NCBI GenBank assembly: GCA_030041545.1
Contig: JASHNQ010000055.1
Span: forward strand, 1 to 33,933
DNA from: a candidate division FCPU426 bacterium
GTDB lineage: Bacteria > Oederibacteriota > Muellerivitia > Muellerivitales > Muellerivitaceae
Direction: 5' to 3'
DNA length: 33,933 nucleotides
Shown here: one piece after another, positions 10,381 through 18,937 of the stretch
Layout of the letters: each line of letters starts with the position of its first letter
How positions within the stretch are numbered: position 1 is the first letter of the stretch
Notes under the pieces: generated by a model
Database searches by the model: none
Seen by the model: only the letters and a program-made list of their open reading frames with translations
Told to the model about the DNA's origin: nothing
Program-made: the position numbers and the translations under genes

Positions 10381-11544
10381 TTGAAACTTCACGAATACCA
10401 GGCCAAGGAGATTTTCGCCAAATACGGGCTGCCGGTGACGCCCGGCGCGGTGGTCAAGCACCTTTCCGAGGTGGACGAAGCCTTGAAGCGGTTCCCCAAC
10501 GCGCCCTGGGTGGTGAAGGCCCAGATCCACGCCGGGGGGCGCGGCAAGGCCGGCGGCGTGAAACTGGCCAAGGACGAGGTGGAACTGCGCAACAAGGCCA
10601 GCGACATCCTGGGCATGACGCTGGTTTCCCCCCAAACGGGCCCGCAAGGCAAACTGGTCAAAAAAATCTTCATCACCCCGGCCATGGATTACGCCAAGGA
10701 GCTTTATGTCAGCGTGGTCCTGGACCGCGGCCGCCAATGCCCGGTCATCCTGGCTTCTTCCGAGGGCGGCACCGAAATCGAGGACCTGGCCGCCCACAAG
10801 CCCCAGGCCATCCAAAAAGTCTACGTGGACCCGATCCTGGGCCTTGAGCCCTACCAAGCCCGGCAGCTTCATTTGAACCTGGGCCTCTCCCGCGACAAGA
10901 TCAACCAAGGCGCCAGGATTTTCCAGGACCTGGTGAGGATGTTCCTGGAACTGGACCTGTCCCTCGTGGAAGTGAACCCCCTGGTGGTCTTGAAGGACGG
11001 CGACATCCACTGTCTGGACGCCAAAGTGGCTTTTGAGGACAACGGCCTGGCCCGGCACAAGGAATACGCCTCCTGGCGGGACCCGGACGAGGAGGACGCC
11101 CGGGAACTGGCGGCGGCCGGCCATGGGCTTTCCTACATTTCCCTCGACGGTAATATCGGCTGCCTGGCCAACGGCGCGGGACTGGCCATGGCCACGGCCG
11201 ACGCCATCCAGCATTTCGGCGGCTCGCCCGCCAACTTCCTGGACGTAGGCGGAAGCGCCACGGCCAAGGCCGTCACCCAGGCCTTCAAGATCATCTTGTC
11301 CGATACGAGGGTGAAGGCCATCCTGGTCAACATCTTCGGCGGCATCATGAAATGCGACGTGATCGCCCAGGGCATCATCGAGGCGGCCAAGGAAGTGGGA
11401 CTGTCCCTGCCCCTGGTCATCCGACTGGAAGGCACCAACGTGGAGCAGGGAAAGAAGATGCTCTCCCAATCCACCCTCCACTACCAGTTCGCCTCCAGCA
11501 TGGACGAAGCCGCTAAATCCGTTGTGCGCGCCGTTCAGGGCTGA
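10381..11544 (+). CDS. sucC: Succinyl-CoA synthetase (ADP-forming) beta subunit
   Basis: The beta subunit supplies the ATP-grasp nucleotide site and the CoA/succinate interface of succinyl-CoA synthetase, the substrate-level phosphorylation step of the TCA cycle. The canonical start [18 protein letters not shown] follows directly from the TTG at 10381, with GGAGG five bases upstream, giving 387 aa; a TTG at 10369 overlaps that binding site. Seen motifs are [61 protein letters not shown], the succinate-side GGSATA and [14 protein letters not shown]. sucD, usually immediately adjacent, is 445 bp away because of a MITE and flanking AT-rich sequence. Confidence 0.97.
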   Translation: MKLHEYQAKEIFAKYGLPVTPGAVVKHLSEVDEALKRFPNAPWVVKAQIHAGGRGKAGGVKLAKDEVELRNKASDILGMTLVSPQTGPQGKLVKKIFITPAMDYAKELYVSVVLDRGRQCPVILASSEGGTEIEDLAAHKPQAIQKVYVDPILGLEPYQARQLHLNLGLSRDKINQGARIFQDLVRMFLELDLSLVEVNPLVVLKDGDIHCLDAKVAFEDNGLARHKEYASWRDPDEEDARELAAAGHGLSYISLDGNIGCLANGAGLAMATADAIQHFGGSPANFLDVGGSATAKAVTQAFKIILSDTRVKAILVNIFGGIMKCDVIAQGIIEAAKEVGLSLPLVIRLEGTNVEQGKKMLSQSTLHYQFASSMDEAAKSVVRAVQG

Positions 11545-11691
11545 GACGCAATCGACCTTGAGAACGCAAAATGAAAGGTTGCAGGTTCTAATTTTGAATT
11601 ATGAATTCTCAAGTATGGTCATTTTCGCCGCGCGAAAATACCCAAGACGTTATTTTTGAAACCAAGCAGACGCCGCTTGAATAAAAAATTT

Positions 11692-11864
11692 GGGAACTAT
11701 GCACTTGGCGTCAGTTTCCAACAACCCTCGCCCCTTGCGGGAGAGGGTAGGGTGAGGGGCGTAGTGAAACCTATGAAATCACCCTCACCCCGGCCCTCTC
11801 CCCTCGAGGGAGAGGGGGATAGACGTCAAATCAACTGCGAACTGACGCCAAGCACATAGTTCCG
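11692..11864. mobile_element. MITE B, non-autonomous element between sucC and sucD
   Basis: Terminal inverted repeats of 24 bp (11693-11716 and 11840-11863, 22/24 matching) begin GGAACTATGCACTTGG (right end GGAACTATGTGCTTGG). Perfect 8-bp target duplications AAAAATTT lie at 11684-11691 and 11865-11872. The interior has no credible gene; it holds two G/C-rich hairpin modules (CCCTCGCCCC...GGGTGAGGGG and CACCCTCACC...GGGAGAGGG), modules also found in MITE A. Related ends occur in MITE C at 33045-33485. The rest of the sucC-sucD gap (11545-11683, 11873-11989) is AT-rich, including an imperfect palindrome around 11899-11935, with no gene visible. Confidence 0.9.
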
Positions 11865-11989
11865 AAAAATTTTTCGACTCTTCTCATCGAAAAACCGCCG
11901 GAATTCAAAATTTAAAATTGAGAATTTAAAATTTCCGAGCGGTGCAGGATCACGTGGGTGAAGGACAGCAAAAGTAAAGGAGCGATTGA

Positions 11990-12925
11990 ATGGCCATTTT
12001 CCTCGATAAGCGGGCGAGGGTTATCTGCCAGGGCATCACGGGTTCGGCCGGGCTTTTCCACTCCAAGGCCTGCCGGGACTACGGCACCAAGATGATGGGC
12101 GGGGTGACACCGGGCAAAGGCGGCGCCGAGATCGAGGGTTTCAAGGTTTTCGACACGGTGGGGGAGGCGGTGGAGAAGACCGGGGCCAATACCACCATGA
12201 TTTTCGTGCCCGCGCTTTTCGCGGCGGACGCCATCCTGGAGGCCGCCGCGGCGGGTATCCAGCTGATTGTGTGCATCACCGAGGGAATTCCCGCCAACGA
12301 CATGGCCCGGGTGCGGGCGGTTTTGCGCTACCGCCACCCGGATGTCCGGCTGATCGGCCCCAATTGCCCGGGTATCATCACGCCGGGCGTGGCCAAGGTG
12401 GGCATCATGCCCGGCTATATCCATAAGCCCGGCAAGATCGGCATCGTTTCCCGTTCCGGGACCCTTACCTACGAGGCGGTTTGGCAAGTGACCCAGCTCA
12501 AGCTGGGCCAGTCCACCTGCATCGGCATCGGCGGCGACCCCATCGTGGGCACCAGCCACTTGGACACCCTGGAGGCCTTCAACGCGGACAAGGACACCCA
12601 GGGCGTGATCATGATCGGGGAAATCGGCGGCACGGCCGAGGAGGAAGCCGCCCAATACGTGAAGAAACACATGAAAAAGCCCGTGGCGGCCTTCATCGCC
12701 GGTGCCACAGCCCCGCCGGGCAAGCGCATGGGCCACGCGGGGGCCATCGTTTCCGGCGGCAAGGGCACGGCCAAGGAAAAGATCGCGGCCCTGGAAGCCG
12801 CCGGCATCGTGGTGGCGGAAAGCCCCGGGGAAATCGGCAGCGCCCTGGCGGCGGCCCTGAAGGGCAAGGGGCGCAAGGGGAAGCTGGCTCCGGGGTCCGG
12901 AACCAAGAAAAAAAAGAAAGCCTGA
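11990..12925 (+). CDS. sucD: Succinyl-CoA synthetase (ADP-forming) alpha subunit
   Basis: The alpha subunit binds CoA and carries the catalytic phosphohistidine of succinyl-CoA synthetase. The CoA-binding Rossmann part shows [14 protein letters not shown] and the [12 protein letters not shown] segment. The ligase part has [39 protein letters not shown] and [13 protein letters not shown]. The active-site His lies in [20 protein letters not shown]. The protein is 311 aa, slightly long because of a Lys-rich C-terminal tail (KGKGRKGKL...KKKKKA). The ATG at 11990 has AAAGGAG upstream. Separation from sucC by a MITE raises the question of whether both are still co-transcribed. The next gene starts 6 bp after its stop. 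Confidence 0.97.
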   Translation: MAIFLDKRARVICQGITGSAGLFHSKACRDYGTKMMGGVTPGKGGAEIEGFKVFDTVGEAVEKTGANTTMIFVPALFAADAILEAAAAGIQLIVCITEGIPANDMARVRAVLRYRHPDVRLIGPNCPGIITPGVAKVGIMPGYIHKPGKIGIVSRSGTLTYEAVWQVTQLKLGQSTCIGIGGDPIVGTSHLDTLEAFNADKDTQGVIMIGEIGGTAEEEAAQYVKKHMKKPVAAFIAGATAPPGKRMGHAGAIVSGGKGTAKEKIAALEAAGIVVAESPGEIGSALAAALKGKGRKGKLAPGSGTKKKKKA

Positions 12926-12931
12926 GTTCAT

Positions 12932-15364
12932 TTGGTGAGGAGTTCTTCCCCCCTTTTTTCCCCTTGGGTTTTCCTTCCGCTGGCCGCCGTGGGCCAGTTT
13001 TTCCTTTCCCAGCGCCAGAGCGATTGGACCCTCCTGCCGACCTTCCTTTTTTTCAGTTTGGCCTTATGGGCTTGGAATTTTTTTGGGGGCCCGGAGCCGA
13101 CCCCGGCACCCTCCCTTTCCCGCCGGGCGGAAACGCTGGCCTTGGCGGGCCTATTCCTCCTGGCCGCTTTTTTCAGGGTTTTTCGCATCGACAGCTTTCC
13201 CTGCGGTATTTCCGTGGACCAGGCTTCGACCGGCCTGGGTGGGCTGGAGGTACTCCACGGCTGGCGGCCTGTCTTTGAAACACCCCTTTTACAAATCCCA
13301 TCCCTGATCTTTTATCCGGCGGCGGTTTGGTTCCGTTTTTTGGCCCCGACCCAAACTCATTTGGCTCTTTTATGCGTTGTTTTTTCCTTAACCACTTCCT
13401 TGTGGGTTTATTGGGGCTTCCGGCAATTGGCCGGTCCCGGTCCCGCCATCCTCACCCTGGTTTTATTGGCCATCTCGAGTTGGGACTGTTACTTGGGACG
13501 TTGGGCCGTGATCAATCTCATGCCTGGATTATTTATTTACAGCACCCTCGCTCTTTGGTTGAAGGGCCTTTCCAAGGGGAAAGCGCTGGCTTACCTTGCA
13601 TCGGGTTTTTTCCTGGGTTTGGGCCTTTACAGCTATTACGCCTACCGGATTTTTCCTTTCGTCATGGCGGTCCTGGCCCTATGGGAGATTCGGAATAACC
13701 CCGCGTTATTCCGCCGCGACCGAATCCGCTGGGCCGGAATGCTCGCGGTTTTTACCGCCGTGACCGCGCCCCTCTGTTGGCATTGGTTCCATGAGCCGTC
13801 CTTCGGTCAGGGTTACCCCGGCAGCCAATTCATAGGATGGGAAATCTGGAGGCGGAAGAGCCCGGCGCTTTTTGTTGAAAATGTGCTGCGTTTCCTGGGT
13901 ATGTTCAACCGGGAAGGGGATCCTTCCCCCAAGCAGACGGCCGATTGCGCTCCCATGCTCGACGGGGTCACGGGAGCCCTGGCGATATTAGGCTTGGCAT
14001 GGGCGCTCCTCCATCGGCGGGAAAGAAAGTCCTCCTACCCCTTGGCCCTGTTCGCGGGCTTGGGCCTCAACAACATCCTCTGCACCGATCCAACGAATGC
14101 CTGCCACGTTCTCCCCTTGCTTCCTTGCGTGACCTATTGGGCGGGATCGGCCCTCTGGCAGCTCGGCGCCCGATGGACCGCGGGCTCCCGGCTTTGGAAG
14201 CGGGCCGCCACGGGCGTCCTTCTGGCCTTGGCGGCGGGGTTGAATTACCACCAACTTTTCGACATCCAAGCCGCCGGCAAGTCCAATCCGGCGGTGTTCG
14301 ACCTGGGCCCGACCCTGGCCGGGCGAAAAATCGCCCGGGAAGGGGACCAGTACGATTTCGTGTTATGCCCGGCCTTTGCCCTTCATTGCACGGTCCGGTT
14401 CCTGGCCTACGACCACCAGGCCGATTACCGTCTATGGGACTGGCCGCGGGACCTGGCGGTTCCCGCCCTCTCACCGGGGAAAAAGGGGATTGTCTATTTG
14501 ATGGCGGAAGGGGAAGAAGGGATTTACCGGTTTTTGAAGGCCCTTTATCCCGGTTGCCAAACCGAGATTGAGAAAGGCCCCCAGGGATCGCCCTTGCTTT
14601 GCGCGGTGCGCGTCTCCCGGGAGGAACTCCTGGCCAGCCGCGGCTTAAGAAGTGTTTCCCCAAAGGTTTTTTCCGGGAACCTTTTCATTCCCCAAACCGG
14701 TTTTCGGCAATTTGCGTCCGATCCGGCTGGCGGAACCTCCTGGAAAATCGACGGCCAACCTGTGCCCCGCCGGAAGCCGGTTTTCCTGGTCCGTGGCTTC
14801 CATGCCTTGGAGATTGGGACGGCCCCCGGCCGCGCTCCCGGCCGTTACTGGACCCAGGGGCCGGATGGCACGGTCACGGCAATCAATTCGGACAGCCTGA
14901 CCACCCTGCCGGTAAACCATGGGTTGGAAGCCAGCTACTATGAGGGCCCGCCTGGAGTAGGCCCTCTTTCCAATATCCAATGGGATCCCCTGGTCAATTT
15001 CACCAACCGCGCCGATTGGGCGTTATCGGAAGGCCCCTTTTCCATCCAATGGAAAGGAAGGGTCTGGATTCCCAAGGAAGGCCGCTATGATTTTTGGGCT
15101 TTGACCGAAGACGGCGATTGGGCCCAATGGATCATCGATGGAAGGGCCTTAAGCCCAGGGGGGCCTTCCCCCTCGGGCTCGGCCGGGCTGCGCCGGGGCT
15201 GGCACAACCTGGTAGTTGATTTCCGGGGGGGAAAGGACTTTTCCTCCGCCATGAGCCTGGCGTGGAAAAAGCCGGGGGAAGGGCGCTATGAAATGATTCC
15301 GCCCCAGGCCTTTGGCGCCGTGCAATCGTCCTTTGATATGGAAAAGCAAGATAACCGGCCTTGA
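12932..15364 (+). CDS. Multi-spanning GT-C-type glycosyltransferase fused to a PA14 domain
   Basis: An 810-aa integral membrane protein. Residues 1 to about 450 contain ten or more hydrophobic spans (for example TLALAGLFLLAAFFRVF, GPAILTLVLLAISSW, YLASGFFLGLGLYSYYAY). The first large loop has FPCGISVDQASTGLGGLEVL, an acidic loop in the position typical of PMT/ArnT-like GT-C enzymes that use polyprenyl-phosphate sugars. After a periplasmic region, about 662-805 is a PA14 domain (GLEASYYEGPPG, WDPLVNF, FSIQWKGRVWIPKEGRYDFW, then DGDWAQWIIDG), a sugar-binding or surface module. The substrate is unknown. It starts 6 bp after sucD with TTG (12932) or GTG (12935) and no clear binding site, suggesting coupling to sucD. 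The adjacent convergent GT9 gene supports an envelope-glycan role. Confidence 0.75.
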   Translation: MVRSSSPLFSPWVFLPLAAVGQFFLSQRQSDWTLLPTFLFFSLALWAWNFFGGPEPTPAPSLSRRAETLALAGLFLLAAFFRVFRIDSFPCGISVDQASTGLGGLEVLHGWRPVFETPLLQIPSLIFYPAAVWFRFLAPTQTHLALLCVVFSLTTSLWVYWGFRQLAGPGPAILTLVLLAISSWDCYLGRWAVINLMPGLFIYSTLALWLKGLSKGKALAYLASGFFLGLGLYSYYAYRIFPFVMAVLALWEIRNNPALFRRDRIRWAGMLAVFTAVTAPLCWHWFHEPSFGQGYPGSQFIGWEIWRRKSPALFVENVLRFLGMFNREGDPSPKQTADCAPMLDGVTGALAILGLAWALLHRRERKSSYPLALFAGLGLNNILCTDPTNACHVLPLLPCVTYWAGSALWQLGARWTAGSRLWKRAATGVLLALAAGLNYHQLFDIQAAGKSNPAVFDLGPTLAGRKIAREGDQYDFVLCPAFALHCTVRFLAYDHQADYRLWDWPRDLAVPALSPGKKGIVYLMAEGEEGIYRFLKALYPGCQTEIEKGPQGSPLLCAVRVSREELLASRGLRSVSPKVFSGNLFIPQTGFRQFASDPAGGTSWKIDGQPVPRRKPVFLVRGFHALEIGTAPGRAPGRYWTQGPDGTVTAINSDSLTTLPVNHGLEASYYEGPPGVGPLSNIQWDPLVNFTNRADWALSEGPFSIQWKGRVWIPKEGRYDFWALTEDGDWAQWIIDGRALSPGGPSPSGSAGLRRGWHNLVVDFRGGKDFSSAMSLAWKKPGEGRYEMIPPQAFGAVQSSFDMEKQDNRP

Positions 15365-15412
15365 CCCAAACCATATTAGGTTGGATGATTTTTCAATCTA
15401 TCGAAAATCGCC

Positions 15413-16306
15413 CTATTGGTAGAGGCTTTGCAGGGCCGCCAGGATGATGGCCTGCTGGGGCCCCCAAACGCGGGCGTCGGTGGAGTTGAAGACCGCGAAG
15501 GTCCTCAAGCCGCAGGCCGAGGCCAGTTGGGTGACGCCGCTGTCGTTGCCCAGGTAGGCCGCGGAACGCGAAAAAACAGCGGCCAAATCCTTGAGCGGAA
15601 GGATGGAGGGCAAAATTTTCAAGCGGTCCAAACCCGCGAAGGCCTCCCGGATGCGCCCGAGGTCCTTTTCCTCCGCCTCCCCCCAGGCCACCAAGACCTG
15701 CTTCTTGGCCCCGGCGCCGGCCCTTTGGGCCGCCTCGCGGAAAAACGAGAGAGGGGCGTTTTTGGACGGGCTGCCGCTGCCGGGATGGATCACCAGGGGC
15801 GCCGCCAGCCCCAGGGAGCCGAGGATCCCCGATCCCTTTTGCCGGAGGTTTTCACTGAGGTGAAGCTTGGATTGCCGCAAAGGCGAATCGGGCGGCAGTG
15901 GATCGGGTGAAGCGGTTTCCAGCCAATACTCGGCGGCCCAGCGGGCTTCCCCCAGGAACTCCGCGAAGGGCTTGGGTGGGAAATGGACCTGGATGCCGCC
16001 GGCTGAAACCAGTTTTTGGAGAAGAGCTTCGTCCTTATCCTTGAGGAAAACAAAGACCGCCTTGAACGTCCGCAGGAAATCGGACGTAGGGGGATCCAAG
16101 GGTTCGGGCGTGAGCAACTTCTGCAGGAGGGGGTCCAAGGGGAGGACCCGCCGGATGCCTAAGAGTTCCTCCCCCAGCGCGGCATAGGGGGCGGTGCCGG
16201 CCACCGTTACCTCCCCTTGGGATTGCAGGAGCCGCAAGGCCGGCAGTGTCAGAAGCGCGTCACCCAGGCTGCCCGCGGCCAGGACCAATGTTTGGGGATT
16301 TTCCAT
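15413..16306 (-). CDS. Glycosyltransferase family 9 (ADP-heptose:LPS heptosyltransferase-like)
   Basis: A cytoplasmic GT-B fold enzyme of family 9, which typically adds heptose to lipopolysaccharide core. The N-terminus has the characteristic LVLAAGSLGDALLTLPALRLLQ. The C-terminal half has PLVIHPGSGSPSKNAP (phosphate/sugar-binding), a central VAWGEAEEKDL, and the late signature AAYLGNDSGVTQLASACGLRTFAVFNSTD with the conserved nucleotide-sugar Asp. It is 297 aa, somewhat short against typical 320-350 aa members. Start ATG is at 16306. It is convergent with the GT-C/PA14 gene; the 48-bp gap has a weak GATTTTTC...GAAAATC inverted repeat near 15383-15408 that might terminate both. Its presence suggests an LPS-like outer membrane. 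Confidence 0.87.
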   Translation of the reverse strand: MENPQTLVLAAGSLGDALLTLPALRLLQSQGEVTVAGTAPYAALGEELLGIRRVLPLDPLLQKLLTPEPLDPPTSDFLRTFKAVFVFLKDKDEALLQKLVSAGGIQVHFPPKPFAEFLGEARWAAEYWLETASPDPLPPDSPLRQSKLHLSENLRQKGSGILGSLGLAAPLVIHPGSGSPSKNAPLSFFREAAQRAGAGAKKQVLVAWGEAEEKDLGRIREAFAGLDRLKILPSILPLKDLAAVFSRSAAYLGNDSGVTQLASACGLRTFAVFNSTDARVWGPQQAIILAALQSLYQ

Positions 16307-16613
16307 GGGCGCATTATCCTAAAAACGGCTGTTGGAACAATGATGAACGCCGATAAACGCTGATTTAGAAGCGAAAAGCTGTTGAAGCGCGGCCATCGTT
16401 GACTGGCTTAGCCGGATTAGAACTTTGCAAGACATGCCGCCCCGTCTGTCCCAACCAGGGGGAATATGTCAGAAATCCACACCCTAAAGACCCTTTTCTT
16501 TCGTCGAAACCAGGTGGGAGTGTTGAAAGTATTTAGTTTCAAGTGAAAATCCAAGAAAAGCGCTTTCGATGGGGTGCGTAAGTTGCTTTTTAATTCTTTT
16601 TAGGCCGGTTTAA

Positions 16614-16629
16614 TGGCATAGTTTCTGCA
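16614..16629 (+). promoter_or_regulatory. Possible sigma-54-type promoter
   Basis: TGGCATAGTTTCTGCA has the GG-N10-GC spacing of the -24/-12 class (consensus TGGCAC-N5-TTGCA). It points at the secreted-protein gene starting near 16865 but is now separated from it by MITE A copy 1. The rest of 16307-16649 shows no gene, only non-coding sequence between divergent genes. Confidence 0.3.
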
Positions 16630-16649
16630 CGTTTTGAGGCTATCCTTAT

Positions 16650-16829
16650 GGTAGCGCATCAGTTTGATGGGAAAATCCACTGCACCCTCACCCCGACCCT
16701 CTCCCCTCAAGGGAGAGGGACAAACCCACAAAAACCCTCGCCCCAAATGGTGAGCCTGTCGAACCATTGCGGGAGAGGGTAGGGTGAGGGGTGGCGTTAG
16801 GTTTCTCGATTTTAAACTGAGTCGCTACC
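16650..16829. mobile_element. MITE A, copy 1
   Basis: A 180-bp element with inverted ends GGTAGCGCATCAGTTTGA and, on the other strand, GGTAGCGACTCAGTTTAA. It is bounded by perfect 9-bp target duplications TATCCTTAT (16641-16649 and 16830-16838). The interior holds G/C-rich hairpin modules (CACCCTCACCCC...GGGAGAGGG and CCCTCGCCCC...GGGTGAGGGG). Compared with copy 2 it has an extra roughly 22-bp hairpin, AATGGT...ACCATT at 16746-16768, inserted inside a module. No transposase is encoded. It lies just upstream of the PT-linker gene and probably alters its 5' region. Confidence 0.92.
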
Positions 16830-16864
16830 TATCCTTATCTTCATCGAGTAAAATTTTGCTACAT

Positions 16865-18289
16865 TTGAGAAAATCGATTTTTAACCTTTCCTTGGGGCTC
16901 CTCTTCCTGGCCACAAGCCTGGCGGCCTCCAAGTCCCTCGCCCAGAGCGGCGGAACCACCGCCACTTGCGCCCAATACCTGACGATTGATACCGCCAGCA
17001 CCCCTTCCTACTACGTGCAGACCAATTATTGGAATTTGGATAACCCTACCACAACCCCCACCCCCCCCTCCACATGCCCCCTTCCGCAGGCTACCCAATG
17101 CGTTTCCATCAACACGACAACCGGGGATTTCACGGTCACCTCGGGCAATTTCGAATGCGGAAACACCGTGATGAGCTACCCCTCCATCGTTTACGGCTGC
17201 CAATCCACGGGAAGCTGCAGCCCCAGCACGAACCTTCCCATCGAGGTCAGCAGCCTTACCTGCGTGACCAGCAGCTGGAACATTTCCACGACCAACTCCG
17301 GTTATTGGGACGCGGCCTACGACATCTGGTTCTGCCCCAATAACACCGAGCTCTACGACCACAGCGCCGAACTGATGATCTGGTTGGATTACATGCCAGG
17401 CACGGGGCCCGGTGGAACCTATCAAACCGCTGTGACGATTAACGGACAAGCTTGGAATCTTTATGAGGGTTATAACGGAGCATGGAACTATATCGCCTAC
17501 CTGGCCAATCCGACGATCACCTCCTTCAACGATGAGAACCTCCTGGCGTTTTTCCAGGACAGCGTCAACCGGGGCTATATCCAATCCACGTGGTATCTCT
17601 CGGCCATTGAGGCGGGAATCGAATTAAGGGCGGGCGGCGTGCCCTTTTCCAGCAGCGGTTTCAACGCCAACGTCAACACCAGCACTTGCGGGACCCCGAC
17701 GCCATCTTTCACCGCCACTCCGACAAACCTTAATGGTTACACCTCAACCCCAACCTTTTCCCCAACACCCAGTTACAGCCCCACCCCTTCCTTCACGCCA
17801 ACTTTTTCCTTTACTCCCACTGCGACAAATTCCGGTGGATACACCTCAACGCCTTCATCTTTTACACCGACTTTTACGTTTACTCCATCTTTCACCCCTA
17901 CTTTGACTTATACTTCCACTTTGACCTTTACACCGACGGTCACATCGACTCCCACCAATACTTTCACTTTTACCCCGACCCCCAACCCCAACAACGACAT
18001 TCCCTGGCCTAATCCTTGGAACGGAAGTCAGCCCATTTCTTTCTACCATACCCTCTCCACGCCGGCGGATTCAGTTGCCCTGAAGATCTTTACGATCGCT
18101 TTCCGCAAAATTTACGAGAACAATAATTTAGCCACGGGGGCGGGCGAGCCGAATAATTGGCAGACCACTTACACCCTTTCCTGGAACCAGCTGGGCAACG
18201 TGGCCAACGGGCTTTATTACGTGGTGGTGGAGGAAAGAAGGGGAGGGAACGTCAAACGGACCATCATGAAACTGCTTGTGCTGCGTTAG
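16865..18289 (+). CDS. Secreted Cys-containing protein with PT-rich linker and C-terminal tail domain
   Basis: I do not recognise the N-terminal domain. The open frame extends upstream to a GTG at 16784 inside MITE A, but a signal peptide begins at RKSIFNLSLGLLFLATSLAA, so TTG 16865 (474 aa) is the likeliest start; TTG 16856 is an alternative. No good binding site is seen. The mature N-terminal part is rich in Ser/Thr and Cys (about ten Cys). It is followed by roughly 100 residues of Thr-Pro-rich linker ([15 protein letters not shown] style). The last 98 residues begin IPWPNPWNGSQPISFYHTL and end NGLYYVVVEERRGG...KLLVLR. That tail resembles the one at the end of the glycosidase at 28053 and may be a surface-sorting domain. 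Likely exported by Sec and displayed on the cell surface or released. Confidence 0.7.
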   Translation: MRKSIFNLSLGLLFLATSLAASKSLAQSGGTTATCAQYLTIDTASTPSYYVQTNYWNLDNPTTTPTPPSTCPLPQATQCVSINTTTGDFTVTSGNFECGNTVMSYPSIVYGCQSTGSCSPSTNLPIEVSSLTCVTSSWNISTTNSGYWDAAYDIWFCPNNTELYDHSAELMIWLDYMPGTGPGGTYQTAVTINGQAWNLYEGYNGAWNYIAYLANPTITSFNDENLLAFFQDSVNRGYIQSTWYLSAIEAGIELRAGGVPFSSSGFNANVNTSTCGTPTPSFTATPTNLNGYTSTPTFSPTPSYSPTPSFTPTFSFTPTATNSGGYTSTPSSFTPTFTFTPSFTPTLTYTSTLTFTPTVTSTPTNTFTFTPTPNPNNDIPWPNPWNGSQPISFYHTLSTPADSVALKIFTIAFRKIYENNNLATGAGEPNNWQTTYTLSWNQLGNVANGLYYVVVEERRGGNVKRTIMKLLVLR

Positions 18290-18364
18290 CCCCTCAGACG
18301 CATTAAAAAATCACTTTCAAATGGCAAATACAACCCATCGTTTGGGGATTTGAACGTAAGACGT

Positions 18365-18510
18365 ATAAAAGCGCTCCCAAGTCCTCGAAGAATCCAAGCT
18401 TTTATGGTAACCTTTACAAATTCGCCCAAAATATTGCCTTTCCCCGAATGGGACGGGATGACCTGGGCCTAGAGCTTTTATCGCCACAATTTCAAACCAA
18501 GCAGCCTTTC
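18365..18510 (+). promoter_or_regulatory. 146-nt conserved leader, copy 1 (before frameshifted gene fragment)
   Basis: This stretch is identical in length and differs at only 3 of 146 positions from 27907-28052, which precedes the glycosidase gene. It has potential long-range pairing (AAAAGC with GCTTTT, CCCA with TGGG, GTC with GAC) and a short upstream ORF at 18404-18472 of 22 codons starting MVTFTNSPKILPF. The one difference inside that ORF is synonymous (CCC/CCA, Pro). The other two differences are just before the start codon. The flanking 18290-18364 shows nothing further. Confidence 0.6.
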
Positions 18511-18685
18511 ATGAACCTTAAATCGTTCAAAACGTTCGCCGTGGCTTGGAGCCTGGCATTTCTGGGGTTGGGGATACCCGTGCCCGGGCGGGCCCAGACC
18601 GCGGCTTCGGTCACGGTCAACGCGGGCACCACCTTGACTTCCCTCATCTCCATCAAGTTAACATTTCGAGTTTAACGCGGATCGA
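18511..18685 (+). pseudogene. Frameshifted 5' fragment of a paralogue of the glycosidase at 28053
   Basis: The fragment starts MNLKSFKTF and matches the signal peptide and first residues of the glycosidase ([13 protein letters not shown] is identical, then VTVNAGTTLTS against [11 protein letters not shown]). A small insertion near 18657-18668 shifts the frame so that the sequence stops at 18673-18675. DNA similarity continues a few bases beyond (AACGCGG) and then ends. Only about 55 codons remain, so it cannot encode the enzyme. The leader before it is far better preserved than the coding part. It is evidence of duplication of a 5' cassette. Confidence 0.8.
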
Positions 18686-18731
18686 GAACCCTTCTTCAGC
18701 TTCACCCAAATTTTCACGCGAAAATGACTCT

Positions 18732-18751
18732 CCCCGCGGCAAGCCGCGAGG
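18732..18751. repeat. Short GC hairpin in the gap before the sedolisin gene
   Basis: CGCGGC-AA-GCCGCG (18735-18748), extendable by two more pairs past a mismatch, is a compact hairpin. The surrounding 18686-18843 holds no credible gene. It may be debris of a palindromic repeat. Confidence 0.4.
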
Positions 18752-18843
18752 AATTAAGCTAGTTAAAATAAGTTAAAGCTGTTATCGGCTTTTAGGCCAA
18801 TTTTTAGTCAAAAAAATTAACGTAAATGTGATGGACATAATAT

Positions 18844-18916
18844 TTGCGATCCGAGCAAGGGAGGTATATAATCCCCGAAATCAAAAATATACCAACTCAT
18901 CCATTCTCTCCTTGCT
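18844..18916 (+). promoter_or_regulatory. Promoter inside a nested inverted repeat, sedolisin gene
   Basis: TTGCGA (18844-18849) and a consensus TATAAT (18867-18872) are 17 bp apart. The -10 lies in a nested palindrome: AGCAAGG (18854-18860) with CCTTGCT (18910-18916), and GGTATAT (18863-18869) with ATATACC (18887-18893). This could be an operator or a 5' UTR hairpin. The ATG of the sedolisin prodomain follows at 18938. Confidence 0.5.
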
Positions 18917-18937
18917 GAAACATGAGGGAAGGCTTTT

